NCBI GenBank assembly: GCA_013813765.1
Contig: JACCRC010000559.1
Span: 1 to 64,000, forward strand
Source: Deltaproteobacteria bacterium
GTDB taxonomy: Bacteria > Myxococcota_A > Polyangia > Haliangiales > Haliangiaceae
Direction: 5' to 3'
Length of the DNA stretch: 64,000 nt
Made by a program: the position numbers and the translations under genes. Within the stretch, counting starts at the first letter, position 1, and each line of letters starts with the position of its first letter. The notes below the pieces were generated by a model. The model worked only from the letters and a program-made list of their open reading frames with translations, made no database searches and was not told the origin of the DNA. This document shows, one piece after another, positions 1 through 8,451 of the stretch.

Positions 1-2
1 AC

Positions 3-1865
3 ACGGATCTCGTCAGCCGCCGCCCGCGGACCTCTCCCGCCCGCCGCGTGATCGAGCTGGCACAGCTCGCGCTCGGCCGCCTGTACTACGAGCGCGATCA
101 GCCGTCGAAGGCGATCGATAGCTACCTGCTGGTCGACCGCCACTCGGACCTGTGGCCCGACGCGCTGTACGAGGTCGCGTGGGTCTACGTGAAGGCGAAG
201 CAGTTCGACAAGGCGCTGCGCGCGCTCGAGCTTCTCTCACTCTCGGATCCCACGTCGGAGAAGACGCCGACGGTACGCATCCTCGAGGGCAACCTTCGCA
301 TCCGCAAGGCGCAGCTCGTGCGCAACGCCCAGATCACCGGCACCGTCGACGCGGACGCCGAGGATCCGTCGGTCGAGTACGAGAAGGCCGCCGCGGTGTT
401 TCGCGAGACGCACGATGGCTACTACCCGTCGTACGAGGCGCTCACGCGGATGCTCGACAGCGCGTCGGCGGATCCCGCCGACTATCTCGCGCAGCTCGCA
501 GGCCGCGCGTCGAACGTGTTCCAGGCCGCACCGCCGATCCCCGAGGCCGCCGCGCAGTACCTGCGCGAGGAGCCCGAGGTCCAGCGCGCGGTCGCGAACC
601 AGGCCGATCTCGGCACGATCACCGCGCACCTGACCGAGGCAGAGGCCACGATCGCGCGGCTCGAAGGCGTGCTCGCGGCGGACGACAAGACGGTCGTGTA
701 CCCGGGCCTGTCATCGCGTCGCTCGCGCATCGGCCAGATCCAGAACGACCTGATCACGATCCGCAACCAGGTGGCCGACCAGCAGATCGCGCTGATCGCA
801 CCGTCGGGCGAGCTGTATCAGCTCACGCAGAATCGGAAGACGCTCGCCCAGACGTACTCGTCGATGCCGAACCCCGAGAACACGTACCTCGCGCTCGTCG
901 GGGAAGCGCGGGTCAAGTTCGACGAGATCGACGAGGCCACGATCGACGTGAGCGCCGCGATCGACTCGACCCAGGCCATGGCGGTCGCGCTGCGGAAGTA
1001 CGTCAACGATGTACCGGTCGAGGGCCAGACGCCCGTCCCCGAGGAGCAGCGCACGCAGATCAACTCCGAGCTCGTGACCACCGCCGGCGAGGCGTTCGCG
1101 ATCGCGAACGAGCTCAACGAGCTCCGCCGCGAGATCACGCTCGGGCGCGACCTCGCGGGCGTCGGCGACGAGTCGGTGAAGCGTGCACGCGAGATACGCA
1201 GCAACCTCAAGACCGCGCAGGACAACGAGCACCGGCTGCTCGCCGGGTTTGCGGCTGCCAGCAAGGACTCCGGCAAGTCCAAGAAGCTCGCCGCACTCGG
1301 CGACCGCGCGGCCCGGATCGCGGAGCAGCTCGAACAGACCGAGCAGCAGGTCGACACGATCGTCGACGGCGCGATGAGCCAGGCCAGGGTGACGATCGCC
1401 GAGGCGCGCCGGAACGTGGACATGTACAAGAGCGAGCTCGCGGAGTACGAGCTCGAGTCGCGCGCGGTCGGCGGAACGATCCTCGCCGGCAGCTTCAAGA
1501 ACGTGAAGGCGAAGTTCTACGACGTGATCGTGCGGACCGACGTCGGCGCGATCGACGTCGTGTGGGCGCAGAAGGAAGACGCCGACGACGATCTCAAGCG
1601 CTTGAACCTGTCTCGCCAGCGCGAGATCAAGCAGCTCACCGACGAGTTCAAGGACATCCTCGACGCGGCGCAGGCTCCGGTCCCGGCGACGCCGGGCACC
1701 GTCACGCCGCCGCCCGCTCCGACGGCGCCTTCCGGCAGCCCCGACAAGGGTGCGGGGGGCGCGCGCGTCAGCCCGGGCGCCGAGATCCCGAAGGCACCGA
1801 CCACACCGACGGTGCGCCCGGATAACGAGACCAAGCAACCCGCGCCCAAGGGAGGCTCGAAGTGA
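3..1865 (+). CDS. TPR and coiled-coil envelope protein, 5' end outside window
   Basis: The reading frame is already open at base 3, and the first visible residues read like the middle of a TPR helix (IELAQLALGRLYYE), so the true start lies upstream. A GTG at base 48 is only the first start-like codon. The visible part is about 620 residues: roughly 100 residues of TPR-type helices, then a long Ala/Glu/Gln/Arg-rich stretch likely to form coiled coil, and a Pro/Ala/Thr-rich tail over the last 60 residues. It overlaps the next gene by 4 bases (GTGA), so both are probably in one operon. The neighbours suggest an envelope scaffold related to the TPR proteins of myxobacterial Glt/Agl machines. No catalytic motif is visible. 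The function is inferred from context only. Confidence 0.8.
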   Translation, partial: TDLVSRRPRTSPARRVIELAQLALGRLYYERDQPSKAIDSYLLVDRHSDLWPDALYEVAWVYVKAKQFDKALRALELLSLSDPTSEKTPTVRILEGNLRIRKAQLVRNAQITGTVDADAEDPSVEYEKAAAVFRETHDGYYPSYEALTRMLDSASADPADYLAQLAGRASNVFQAAPPIPEAAAQYLREEPEVQRAVANQADLGTITAHLTEAEATIARLEGVLAADDKTVVYPGLSSRRSRIGQIQNDLITIRNQVADQQIALIAPSGELYQLTQNRKTLAQTYSSMPNPENTYLALVGEARVKFDEIDEATIDVSAAIDSTQAMAVALRKYVNDVPVEGQTPVPEEQRTQINSELVTTAGEAFAIANELNELRREITLGRDLAGVGDESVKRAREIRSNLKTAQDNEHRLLAGFAAASKDSGKSKKLAALGDRAARIAEQLEQTEQQVDTIVDGAMSQARVTIAEARRNVDMYKSELAEYELESRAVGGTILAGSFKNVKAKFYDVIVRTDVGAIDVVWAQKEDADDDLKRLNLSRQREIKQLTDEFKDILDAAQAPVPATPGTVTPPPAPTAPSGSPDKGAGGARVSPGAEIPKAPTTPTVRPDNETKQPAPKGGSK

Positions 1866-4800
1866 GGTTCCCGAAGCTTGTGCGCCTCGCGATGGCGCTG
1901 TCGCTCCTCGCCACCACCACGCTCGCGATCGCGCAGCCCGGCACGATGCCGTCGGATCCCGCGACGGGACCGGGCCTCGGCGGTCAACCGCAGCCGTTCG
2001 GCGTTCCGGTCGGCCCGATGCCGCCGACGATCCAGCTCACGCCGCAGGAGAAGGATCAGCTCAAGGACGTCGAGGCGGAGTACGAGCGGTTCACGCAGGC
2101 CGCCACGGAGCACGATGCTCGCATGCGGTCGATCGCGCGCCGCGAGTTCGACACGCGCACCGCCGAGCTGACGAAGAAGTACGCGGACCGGATCGCGAAG
2201 ACCGAGGCCGCTCGCGGCAAACGACACGGCGAGACCGTCGCGATGCTCGAGAAGTTCCTCGTCAACCACCCGGCGCACGAGCAGTTCACCCCCGACGCGA
2301 TGTTCCGCCTCGCGGATCTCTACATCGACCTCGCCGAGGAAGAGTTCGAGGCCCGGATGACGGCGCAGGAGCAAGGCGGAAAGCCGGCGGACGCCGATTC
2401 CGACACCGCGCAGATCGTCGACTACGCGCGCTCGGTCGCGCTCTGGGAAAAGATCCTCACGAGCTTCCCGCAGTACCGCCAGACGCCGTCCACACTGTAC
2501 CTGCTCGCGTACTACGATCGCGGCAAGAACGAGCGCCGCTCGCTGAAGATCTTCCTCGCGCTCGCGTGCGCGAACCAGCACAAGTGGAACGAGCCGCCAC
2601 CCGTCGTGCCGAGCCGCGAGGAGGCGCTGAAGCGCGTCTCGCAGAAGCAGCTCCGCGATCCGTACGCGCAGTGCACCCCGTATCCGAACGCCGAGGCCGA
2701 GCTGGTCCGTCACGCGTGGGTCCGCGGCATCGCGGATCTGCACTTCGCGGTTCCCGGCGAGATCGATGAAGCGATCGCGTCGTACCTGAAGGTCGCGAAC
2801 GGCGGCAACGACTCCAAGCTCTACGCCGAGTCGCTCTACAAGCTCGCGTGGTCCTTCTACAAGCGCGACATGATGGAGGACTCGATCAAGCGGTTCGACG
2901 AGTCGGTCCGCCTCTACGACGTGATCGTCGCGCAGGGCGGCACGCCGGCGCTCGAGCTCCGCGACGAATCGATCCAGTACATCTCGGTCGCCTTCACCGA
3001 TCCGTGGGAAGGCGAGGCCGACACGAGCCCCGTGAAGGCGATGGATCGGGCACGGGCGTTCTACAAGGGCCGCGAGAACGAGCCGCACGTGCGCGACGTC
3101 TGGGTCGCACTCGGCAAGGCGTTCACGGATCTGCAGGCGTGGGATCAGGCGGTCGATTCGTACCGCCTCGCGATCGGACCGCCGTGGGAGCTGAACCCCG
3201 GCAACCCGGTCGTCCACCAGGAGATCGTCAACGTGTTCGAGCTCAAGGGCGACAAGTTCGCGGCCGATGCCGCGGCCGCCGAGCTCGCGACTCGCTACGC
3301 GCCGGGCACGCCGTGGTTCGCCGCGAACGAGAAGGACCGCGAGGCGATGGAGAACCAGCGCCGGATCGCGGAGCGCGCGCTGTATGCGGCGACGCGCAAC
3401 ACGCACTCGGCTGCGACGACGATGCGCAAGGACTACGACGCCGCGCCGACGAAGGATCCGCAGGCGAAGGCCGACTACCTCGCGATGTACAGCAAGTCCG
3501 TCGAGCTCTACCGCGCGTTCATCACGACGTACCCCGAGAGCGACTACATCTACGAGTTCACGTTCCTCCAGGGCGAGGCACTGTACTGGAGCGAGCGGTA
3601 CCCCGAGGCGATCATCGCGTACACCTGGGTCCGCGATCACAAGGACATGGGCACCGCGTACTTCATCGACGCGGCCCGCTCGATCCTGCAGTCGTACGAG
3701 GCCCAGGCCGAGCAGCTCGTCGCCGAGGGCAAGCTCAATCCGCTCAAGGTCCCGACGATCGCCGACATGAAGGCGACGCCGCCGCCGTGGACGCCGCAGC
3801 CGATCCCCGACATCTACCTCCGCCTCCAGGCCGAGTACGACAACTACCAGAACGTGGTCCCCGATCCGAAGGCCGCGCCGGGGCAGGGCATCAACGCCGC
3901 ACTCATCTCGCTCGCGTACCTCCATATCGACGACGCGATCGCGCGCTTCACCAAGGTGATGGACAAGTTCTGCGGCGCCCCCGAAGCGGCGAAGGCCAAG
4001 GACGGCATCCTCGCGATCTACGAGGCGCAGTCGAACTACGACGCGATCGAGGCGACGAACAAGAAGTTCATCGCAGCGAAGTGCGGTGACGCCGACAGCA
4101 TCAAGCTCGCGATCTCGCAGAACCGCTCGCTGAACTTCTCGCGCGCGGCTGACCTCTACGCGGCCAAGAACTACTTGCCCGCCTCCGAGGCGTTCTACCG
4201 GTTCTACAAGACCGCGCCGGCGAACGACCCGGACCTCCCGGTCGCGCTGTACAACGCCGCGATCAGCTACAAGCTCGCCGACAAGCCGAACAACGCGCTG
4301 TCGCTGTTCAAGGAGTTCACCGCGAACCCGGCGAAGAACTTCCGCGAGAGCAGCTACTACCTCGATGCGATGCGCCTGACCGCCGCGAGCTACCAGGCGA
4401 AGTTCGACTACGACAACGCGATCCGCACGTACAAGGAGCTCCACAACCTGACGAAGGTTGCGAAGGCGAAGGGCATCAAGGCTCCGGACCCGCTGCCGGG
4501 CGAGCAGCCGCGCACTCTCGAGCAGATCGGGCTCGACGCGCTGTACAACGCCGCGCTCGCGAGCGAGCTCAACCGCGACTTCCGGGGCGCCGTCGAGCTC
4601 TACAACCAGTACGCGAGGGCCGAGCCCGATCGCCGCAAGCAGGACCGCGCGATCTGGTCGATCGGCGGCATCTATCGCCAGTCGGGCGACATCGGCAACA
4701 TGACCGAGACGTTCGACCGCTGGCGCAAGGCGTACGGCAAGGACCAGGGCAACGAGGACGACTACGTCCAGACGTTCTACGATCAGGCCGCGCTGCGGAA

Positions 4801-5395
4801 GAAGAAGGGCCAGACACCGCAGGCCAAGGCACTCGGCCAGGAGACGATCAACGCGTGGAAGGCCCGCGGCGCTCCTCGCGGAACGCGCGGCGCGAAGCTC
4901 GCCGGCGAGTGGCAGCTCGCGCAGGCCGAGGAGTACTACGCGAACACGTGGACACCGTTCGCGATCAAGAAGGCGGCGAAGACCGTTGAAGAGGCGAAGA
5001 GGCAGAACGCGGAGATCGAGAGGCTGAAGACCGCGACCGAGGACAAGTACCTCGCGCTCGATCCGTACGGTGTCGCCGAGCTGTCGATGGCGGCGAAGGT
5101 CCGTTACGCCGACGTGCAGTACGAGTTCGGCCAGAAGATCAGCGATGCCCCGATCCCGGTGCCAGTCGCGAAGAACGAGGCCGCCGTCGCCGCGTACGAG
5201 ACGCAGCGCGACAAGAACCTCACGAAGTTCCTGAACGAGGCGAAGGCCCAGTGGAGCGAGGTTCTGGACCTCGCCAAGCGTGGCGGGCTCTCCAACAAGT
5301 GGAGCCGCCGGGCGCAGGAAGCCCTCGGTCGCGAATTCCCGGGTGAGTTCACGTCCTTACGGCAGGAGCTCGTTCAGGGCACGGAGGCGCCATAA
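1862..5395 (+). CDS. Large exported TPR protein, GltD-like by position
   Basis: This 1177-residue protein has a GTG start overlapping the previous stop. It begins with a Sec signal peptide (about residues 1-25, cleavage after TLAIA), so it should be periplasmic or outer-membrane associated. The remainder is helical, with repeated TPR-like units along its length (for example SLYKLAWSFYKR and ALYNAAISYKLAD), aromatic-rich and without a TM segment. It ends one base into the next gene (TAATG). In Myxococcus xanthus a TPR protein of similar size (GltD) precedes GltE, GltF and GltG in the gliding/focal-adhesion operon. The local order here fits that, but large TPR proteins diverge quickly, so orthology needs profile comparison. 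Confidence 0.85.
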   Translation: MRFPKLVRLAMALSLLATTTLAIAQPGTMPSDPATGPGLGGQPQPFGVPVGPMPPTIQLTPQEKDQLKDVEAEYERFTQAATEHDARMRSIARREFDTRTAELTKKYADRIAKTEAARGKRHGETVAMLEKFLVNHPAHEQFTPDAMFRLADLYIDLAEEEFEARMTAQEQGGKPADADSDTAQIVDYARSVALWEKILTSFPQYRQTPSTLYLLAYYDRGKNERRSLKIFLALACANQHKWNEPPPVVPSREEALKRVSQKQLRDPYAQCTPYPNAEAELVRHAWVRGIADLHFAVPGEIDEAIASYLKVANGGNDSKLYAESLYKLAWSFYKRDMMEDSIKRFDESVRLYDVIVAQGGTPALELRDESIQYISVAFTDPWEGEADTSPVKAMDRARAFYKGRENEPHVRDVWVALGKAFTDLQAWDQAVDSYRLAIGPPWELNPGNPVVHQEIVNVFELKGDKFAADAAAAELATRYAPGTPWFAANEKDREAMENQRRIAERALYAATRNTHSAATTMRKDYDAAPTKDPQAKADYLAMYSKSVELYRAFITTYPESDYIYEFTFLQGEALYWSERYPEAIIAYTWVRDHKDMGTAYFIDAARSILQSYEAQAEQLVAEGKLNPLKVPTIADMKATPPPWTPQPIPDIYLRLQAEYDNYQNVVPDPKAAPGQGINAALISLAYLHIDDAIARFTKVMDKFCGAPEAAKAKDGILAIYEAQSNYDAIEATNKKFIAAKCGDADSIKLAISQNRSLNFSRAADLYAAKNYLPASEAFYRFYKTAPANDPDLPVALYNAAISYKLADKPNNALSLFKEFTANPAKNFRESSYYLDAMRLTAASYQAKFDYDNAIRTYKELHNLTKVAKAKGIKAPDPLPGEQPRTLEQIGLDALYNAALASELNRDFRGAVELYNQYARAEPDRRKQDRAIWSIGGIYRQSGDIGNMTETFDRWRKAYGKDQGNEDDYVQTFYDQAALRKKKGQTPQAKALGQETINAWKARGAPRGTRGAKLAGEWQLAQAEEYYANTWTPFAIKKAAKTVEEAKRQNAEIERLKTATEDKYLALDPYGVAELSMAAKVRYADVQYEFGQKISDAPIPVPVAKNEAAVAAYETQRDKNLTKFLNEAKAQWSEVLDLAKRGGLSNKWSRRAQEALGREFPGEFTSLRQELVQGTEAP

Positions 5396-6495
5396 TGGAT
5401 CGGATGTCGACGTCGCGCGTTCCTAGCTTCATGACCCGGCGCCTCGGGGCGGTCCTTCTGTGTTTCGCGGTCGCCTGTGGTGGCGGCAGCAAGAAGGACA
5501 AGACCACGCCCAAGAAGGACCAGGGCGGGCAGTCGATGAAGGACGGCGGCGATCCCGAGGCTCCGCCGACCGGTGGTGGAGCGGGCTCGGCGGGCGACGT
5601 GGCGGGCACTGGGAGCGGATCGGGAACCGGCTCCGCCGGCATCGCGTCGGAGCCCGGCGAGACCGTGCAAGCGGTTGTCTATCCGAACCTCGACCAGGAT
5701 CCCGCGCAGGCGAAGGCGAAGGTCGATGCGCACCTCGCGACCGCGAAGATGGCGCTGGCCCAGCAGAACCCCGACGGCGACACCGCGCTCAAGGAAGCTC
5801 GGCTCGCGCTGACGTTCGATGCAGCGAGCGTCGACGCCGCCGCGATGATCGCGTTCGCCTACTACCACAAGAAGCTCTACGAGACGGCCGAGCTCGTTCT
5901 CGACGACCTGTTCAAGCGCGAGACCGCGAAGAACAACGCGCAGGTCTACTACGTGTATGGCCTCGTCTACGACAAGACGAACCGGCCCGAGCGCGCCGAG
6001 CTCGCGTACCAGAAGGCGGTCGGTCTCGATGCGAACCACCAGAGCGCGCTCGTCAACCTCGGCGTGCACCAGCTGCGCAACGGCCAGTACCAGGAAGCCG
6101 AGCAGACGTTCGATTCGCTCGTCGGCAAGTTCAACCGCAAGGACGCGGTCACGCTGACGTCGCTCGGCTCCGCGTATCGCGGGCGCTCCGCCGAGTATCC
6201 GCCCGGTGGCCAGCGCGACCAGTACGTGGGCCGTGCCGACGGCGCGTACAAGCGCGCGACGCAGGCGAATTCAAACTACGGGCCTGCCTACTACAACCTC
6301 GGGCTGCTCTACCTCGAGAACTCCCCGTTTCCCGGCATCAAGGACGAGATGACTCGTCTCAGTGCGGCGAAGGGGTACTTCGATCAGTACAAGAACATGC
6401 CGGGCGTCGACATCAAGCTCTACGACGACCGCATGAAGGACGTCACGAAGCTCATCAAGCGCCAAGAGAAGCTGAACAAGAAAAAGAAGTCATAA
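5395..6495 (+). CDS. TPR lipoprotein, GltE-like by position
   Basis: This 366-residue protein has a signal peptide ending in a probable lipobox (FAVAC, Cys at about residue 28), so it should be lipid-anchored. A Gly/Ser/Lys-rich linker runs to about residue 95. At least three TPR units follow: AMIAFAYYHKKLYETAELVLDDL, VYYVYGLVYDKTNRPERAEL and LVNLGVHQLRNGQYQEAEQTF are partial examples. A Lys-rich tail closes the protein. The start shown overlaps the previous stop by one base; an internal Met (residue 13) directly before the charged n-region is an alternative. Together with its neighbours it looks like the lipoprotein part of a Glt-like envelope complex. Confidence 0.85.
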   Translation: MDRMSTSRVPSFMTRRLGAVLLCFAVACGGGSKKDKTTPKKDQGGQSMKDGGDPEAPPTGGGAGSAGDVAGTGSGSGTGSAGIASEPGETVQAVVYPNLDQDPAQAKAKVDAHLATAKMALAQQNPDGDTALKEARLALTFDAASVDAAAMIAFAYYHKKLYETAELVLDDLFKRETAKNNAQVYYVYGLVYDKTNRPERAELAYQKAVGLDANHQSALVNLGVHQLRNGQYQEAEQTFDSLVGKFNRKDAVTLTSLGSAYRGRSAEYPPGGQRDQYVGRADGAYKRATQANSNYGPAYYNLGLLYLENSPFPGIKDEMTRLSAAKGYFDQYKNMPGVDIKLYDDRMKDVTKLIKRQEKLNKKKKS

Positions 6496-6506
6496 TAAGG
6501 ACCCCC

Positions 6507-6824
6507 ATGCGCACGAACCCTTGGCTCTCCCTCCTCGCCGTGACGGCCGGTCTGGTCCTTGTCGCGCCAGCACCGAGCGCGCGTGCCGAGGGTTGTCCGG
6601 ATGATGCCGAGAGCGGCGAGAAGAAGCAGGGCAAGTTCCACATCGAGTACATCAACGGCAAGCCGGTGACGGTGATCGATACGGTCGTGTCGGTGTGCGG
6701 CAAGGTCCCGCGGCCGAGCGTGGTCTACGTGCTGACCGCGAAGAACATCGATTACGAGTGGGAGAACCTGAAGCAGGACTTCATGCCGCTCATCCTCAAG
6801 ACCGTCAAGCAGGCGCCGTTCTGA
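6507..6824 (+). CDS. Small exported protein, GltF-like by position
   Basis: This 105-residue protein starts at an ATG preceded by AAGGA about five bases upstream. It has a clear signal peptide (residues 1-27, cleavage near ARA/EG). The mature part has two cysteines (near residues 30 and 64) that could form a disulfide, and a short beta-rich segment (FHIEYINGKPVTVIDTVVSV). It ends in TGATG, sharing one base with the next gene. M. xanthus GltF is also a small periplasmic protein encoded between the TPR lipoprotein and the FHA-TonB protein, so this is a positional match. I do not recognise the sequence family. Confidence 0.8.
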   Translation: MRTNPWLSLLAVTAGLVLVAPAPSARAEGCPDDAESGEKKQGKFHIEYINGKPVTVIDTVVSVCGKVPRPSVVYVLTAKNIDYEWENLKQDFMPLILKTVKQAPF

Positions 6825-8236
6825 TGGCGACGGCACGTCCCAATCAGGCAGGCGGCACGACGATCGGCGGCGGCGGAAATCGTCCGCGCATCCTACGTAT
6901 CGGCGTGTTGCTCGGCGGCAAGATCGTCGAGGAGCGGCTGATCCGCGAGCGCACGAGCGTGACGATCGGGCAGTCGATGAAGAACACCTTCTCGATCCCG
7001 GTCGACGGGCTGCCGCTAGAGTTCACGCTGTTCTCGATGGAGGAGGGCAAGTACTCCCTCCGCTTCCTCGCGAAGATGGACGGCCGGCTCTCCGACGGGA
7101 GCGGCGGCGTCCACACGCTCGACGTCCTCAAGTCGGGCCGCGGCGCGCAGCAGGTCGGCGACTACTGGCAGGTGCCGCTCACCGACGGTGCGCGCGGCAA
7201 GCTCTCGATCGGCGACCTGACTGTTCTGTTCCAGTTCGTCACCGAGCCGCCGCGTCAGCCCAAGCCGATGCTGCCCGCGTCGGTGCGCGGCACGTTCGCC
7301 GATCGGTTCGATCCGCGGCTCAGCGTGATCCTCGCTGCGTCGATCCTCGCGCACTTCGCCGTCGTCATCATCGCGCTCCTCACCGACGTCGAGGTGCCGA
7401 GCGGCATGGCCGAGCGCGCGTACAACCTCACGTTCAAGCCCGACACCTATCAGGTCGATGTCACGCAGCCCGAGCCCGTGAAGACGGCCGATGCCGGATC
7501 TGCGGCGGGCAGCGCGGCCGCGGAGAAGAAGCCGGAGCCGAAGGTGGCGAACAATCCGAAGCCGGCGACGAAGCCGGATGACGGCGGTGGCCGCAGTGAC
7601 AGGGACACCGTCGCGATGCAGGAAGAGGAGGCCGCGCGGTTCGCCGATCTCCTCACCGGTGAAGGCGAAGCAGGCACCAGCGAAGGCGACATGAGCAAGC
7701 GCCGCCCGGGCGCGGACCTCGGTCAGCAGATCAGCGACGTCAAGGAAGGCGGCAAGACCGTCGCGATCGGCGGCGGCGCAGGCCGCGGCTCGCGCGGCGA
7801 CGGCGATCCGCGTGTCGGCACGGGCTCCGGTCCGAAGATCAGTGGCCCGACGGGCCCCGAATCCGCAGGCGGCGGCAAGACCGAGAAGCAGCCCACCGGC
7901 CGCATCAACGTCAGCGACAAGCAGACGTTCGACGAGTCGACCCTGACTCCCGACATCGTGCTCTCGAAGATCCAGTCCGCCTACATGGCCGGCCTGAAGC
8001 GTTGCTACAAGGAGTATCTGAAGAAGGACGCCACGGCGCGCGGCAAGGTCACGCTGTCCCTCACGGTCAACGAGACCGGCCGCACCACGTCAGGCAAGGC
8101 CAAGGGTTTCGCGGGCGACGTCGACGACTGCATCAGCGGCTTGATGCAGAGCTGGCGCTTTCCGATCCCGAAGGACAAGGACGGCGAGGCCACCGAGGCG
8201 AGCTTCGCGATCACGCTGCAGCTGATTCCGGACTGA
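6824..8236 (+). CDS. FHA-like / TM / AgmX-PglI C-terminal domain protein (GltG-like), copy 1
   Basis: The ATG overlaps the previous stop by one base, giving 470 residues. Residues about 20-140 are a beta-rich FHA-like domain in which the usual G-R is G-Q (VTIGQSMKN) and no canonical S..H is seen, so phosphothreonine binding is doubtful. One TM helix lies at about 166-187. A long Gly/Pro/Lys-rich periplasmic linker follows. Residues about 372-470 are the AgmX/PglI C-terminal (TonB-like) domain with its two Cys (LKRCYKEY and VDDCISG) and the SWRFP motif. This is the layout of GltG in the M. xanthus gliding motor, which links the cytoplasm to periplasmic partners. The next gene is a close paralog. 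Confidence 0.87.
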   Translation: MATARPNQAGGTTIGGGGNRPRILRIGVLLGGKIVEERLIRERTSVTIGQSMKNTFSIPVDGLPLEFTLFSMEEGKYSLRFLAKMDGRLSDGSGGVHTLDVLKSGRGAQQVGDYWQVPLTDGARGKLSIGDLTVLFQFVTEPPRQPKPMLPASVRGTFADRFDPRLSVILAASILAHFAVVIIALLTDVEVPSGMAERAYNLTFKPDTYQVDVTQPEPVKTADAGSAAGSAAAEKKPEPKVANNPKPATKPDDGGGRSDRDTVAMQEEEAARFADLLTGEGEAGTSEGDMSKRRPGADLGQQISDVKEGGKTVAIGGGAGRGSRGDGDPRVGTGSGPKISGPTGPESAGGGKTEKQPTGRINVSDKQTFDESTLTPDIVLSKIQSAYMAGLKRCYKEYLKKDATARGKVTLSLTVNETGRTTSGKAKGFAGDVDDCISGLMQSWRFPIPKDKDGEATEASFAITLQLIPD

Positions 8237-8241
8237 TCCCG

Positions 8242-8420
8242 GGGCGAAGGCCGGCGACCAGCCGGGGCTGCGACCGTCGCGGCTCGGGCGGCTCGAGCCG
8301 TACGGCCGGTTCTCGCTCGGCCTGTGCTTCAGCACAGGCGCTCGCTGCGCTTCCGGGCGTACGACTCGATCCGCCTCGAGCCGCTCGGTCTCGCGCCCGG
8401 CTGGCCACCGGCCTTCGCCC
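8242..8420. repeat. 179-nt imperfect palindrome between the two GltG-like genes
   Basis: The outer arms are 8242-8266 and the reverse complement of 8396-8420, identical at 23 of 25 positions. The symmetry continues inwards with interruptions, for example GGCTCGAG-type blocks near 8290 and 8374. It closes on a near-perfect hairpin at 8321-8338 (CCTGTGC TTCA GCACAGG). The whole element is centred near 8330 and fills almost all of the 215-base gap between paralogous genes. It could be a folded RNA element, a transcription attenuator or a REP/MITE-like insertion. There is no T-run for a classic intrinsic terminator, and I see no transposase. Confidence 0.75.
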
Positions 8421-8451
8421 TCTAGATCTTCCGCCTGGTTGGCACGTTTCC

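Noticed and set aside
1517-4444. A 975-codon open frame on the minus strand
   Set aside because: It is antisense to two well-supported TPR genes, is very rich in Arg, Val and Leu, and follows from the GC-rich third positions of the real genes.
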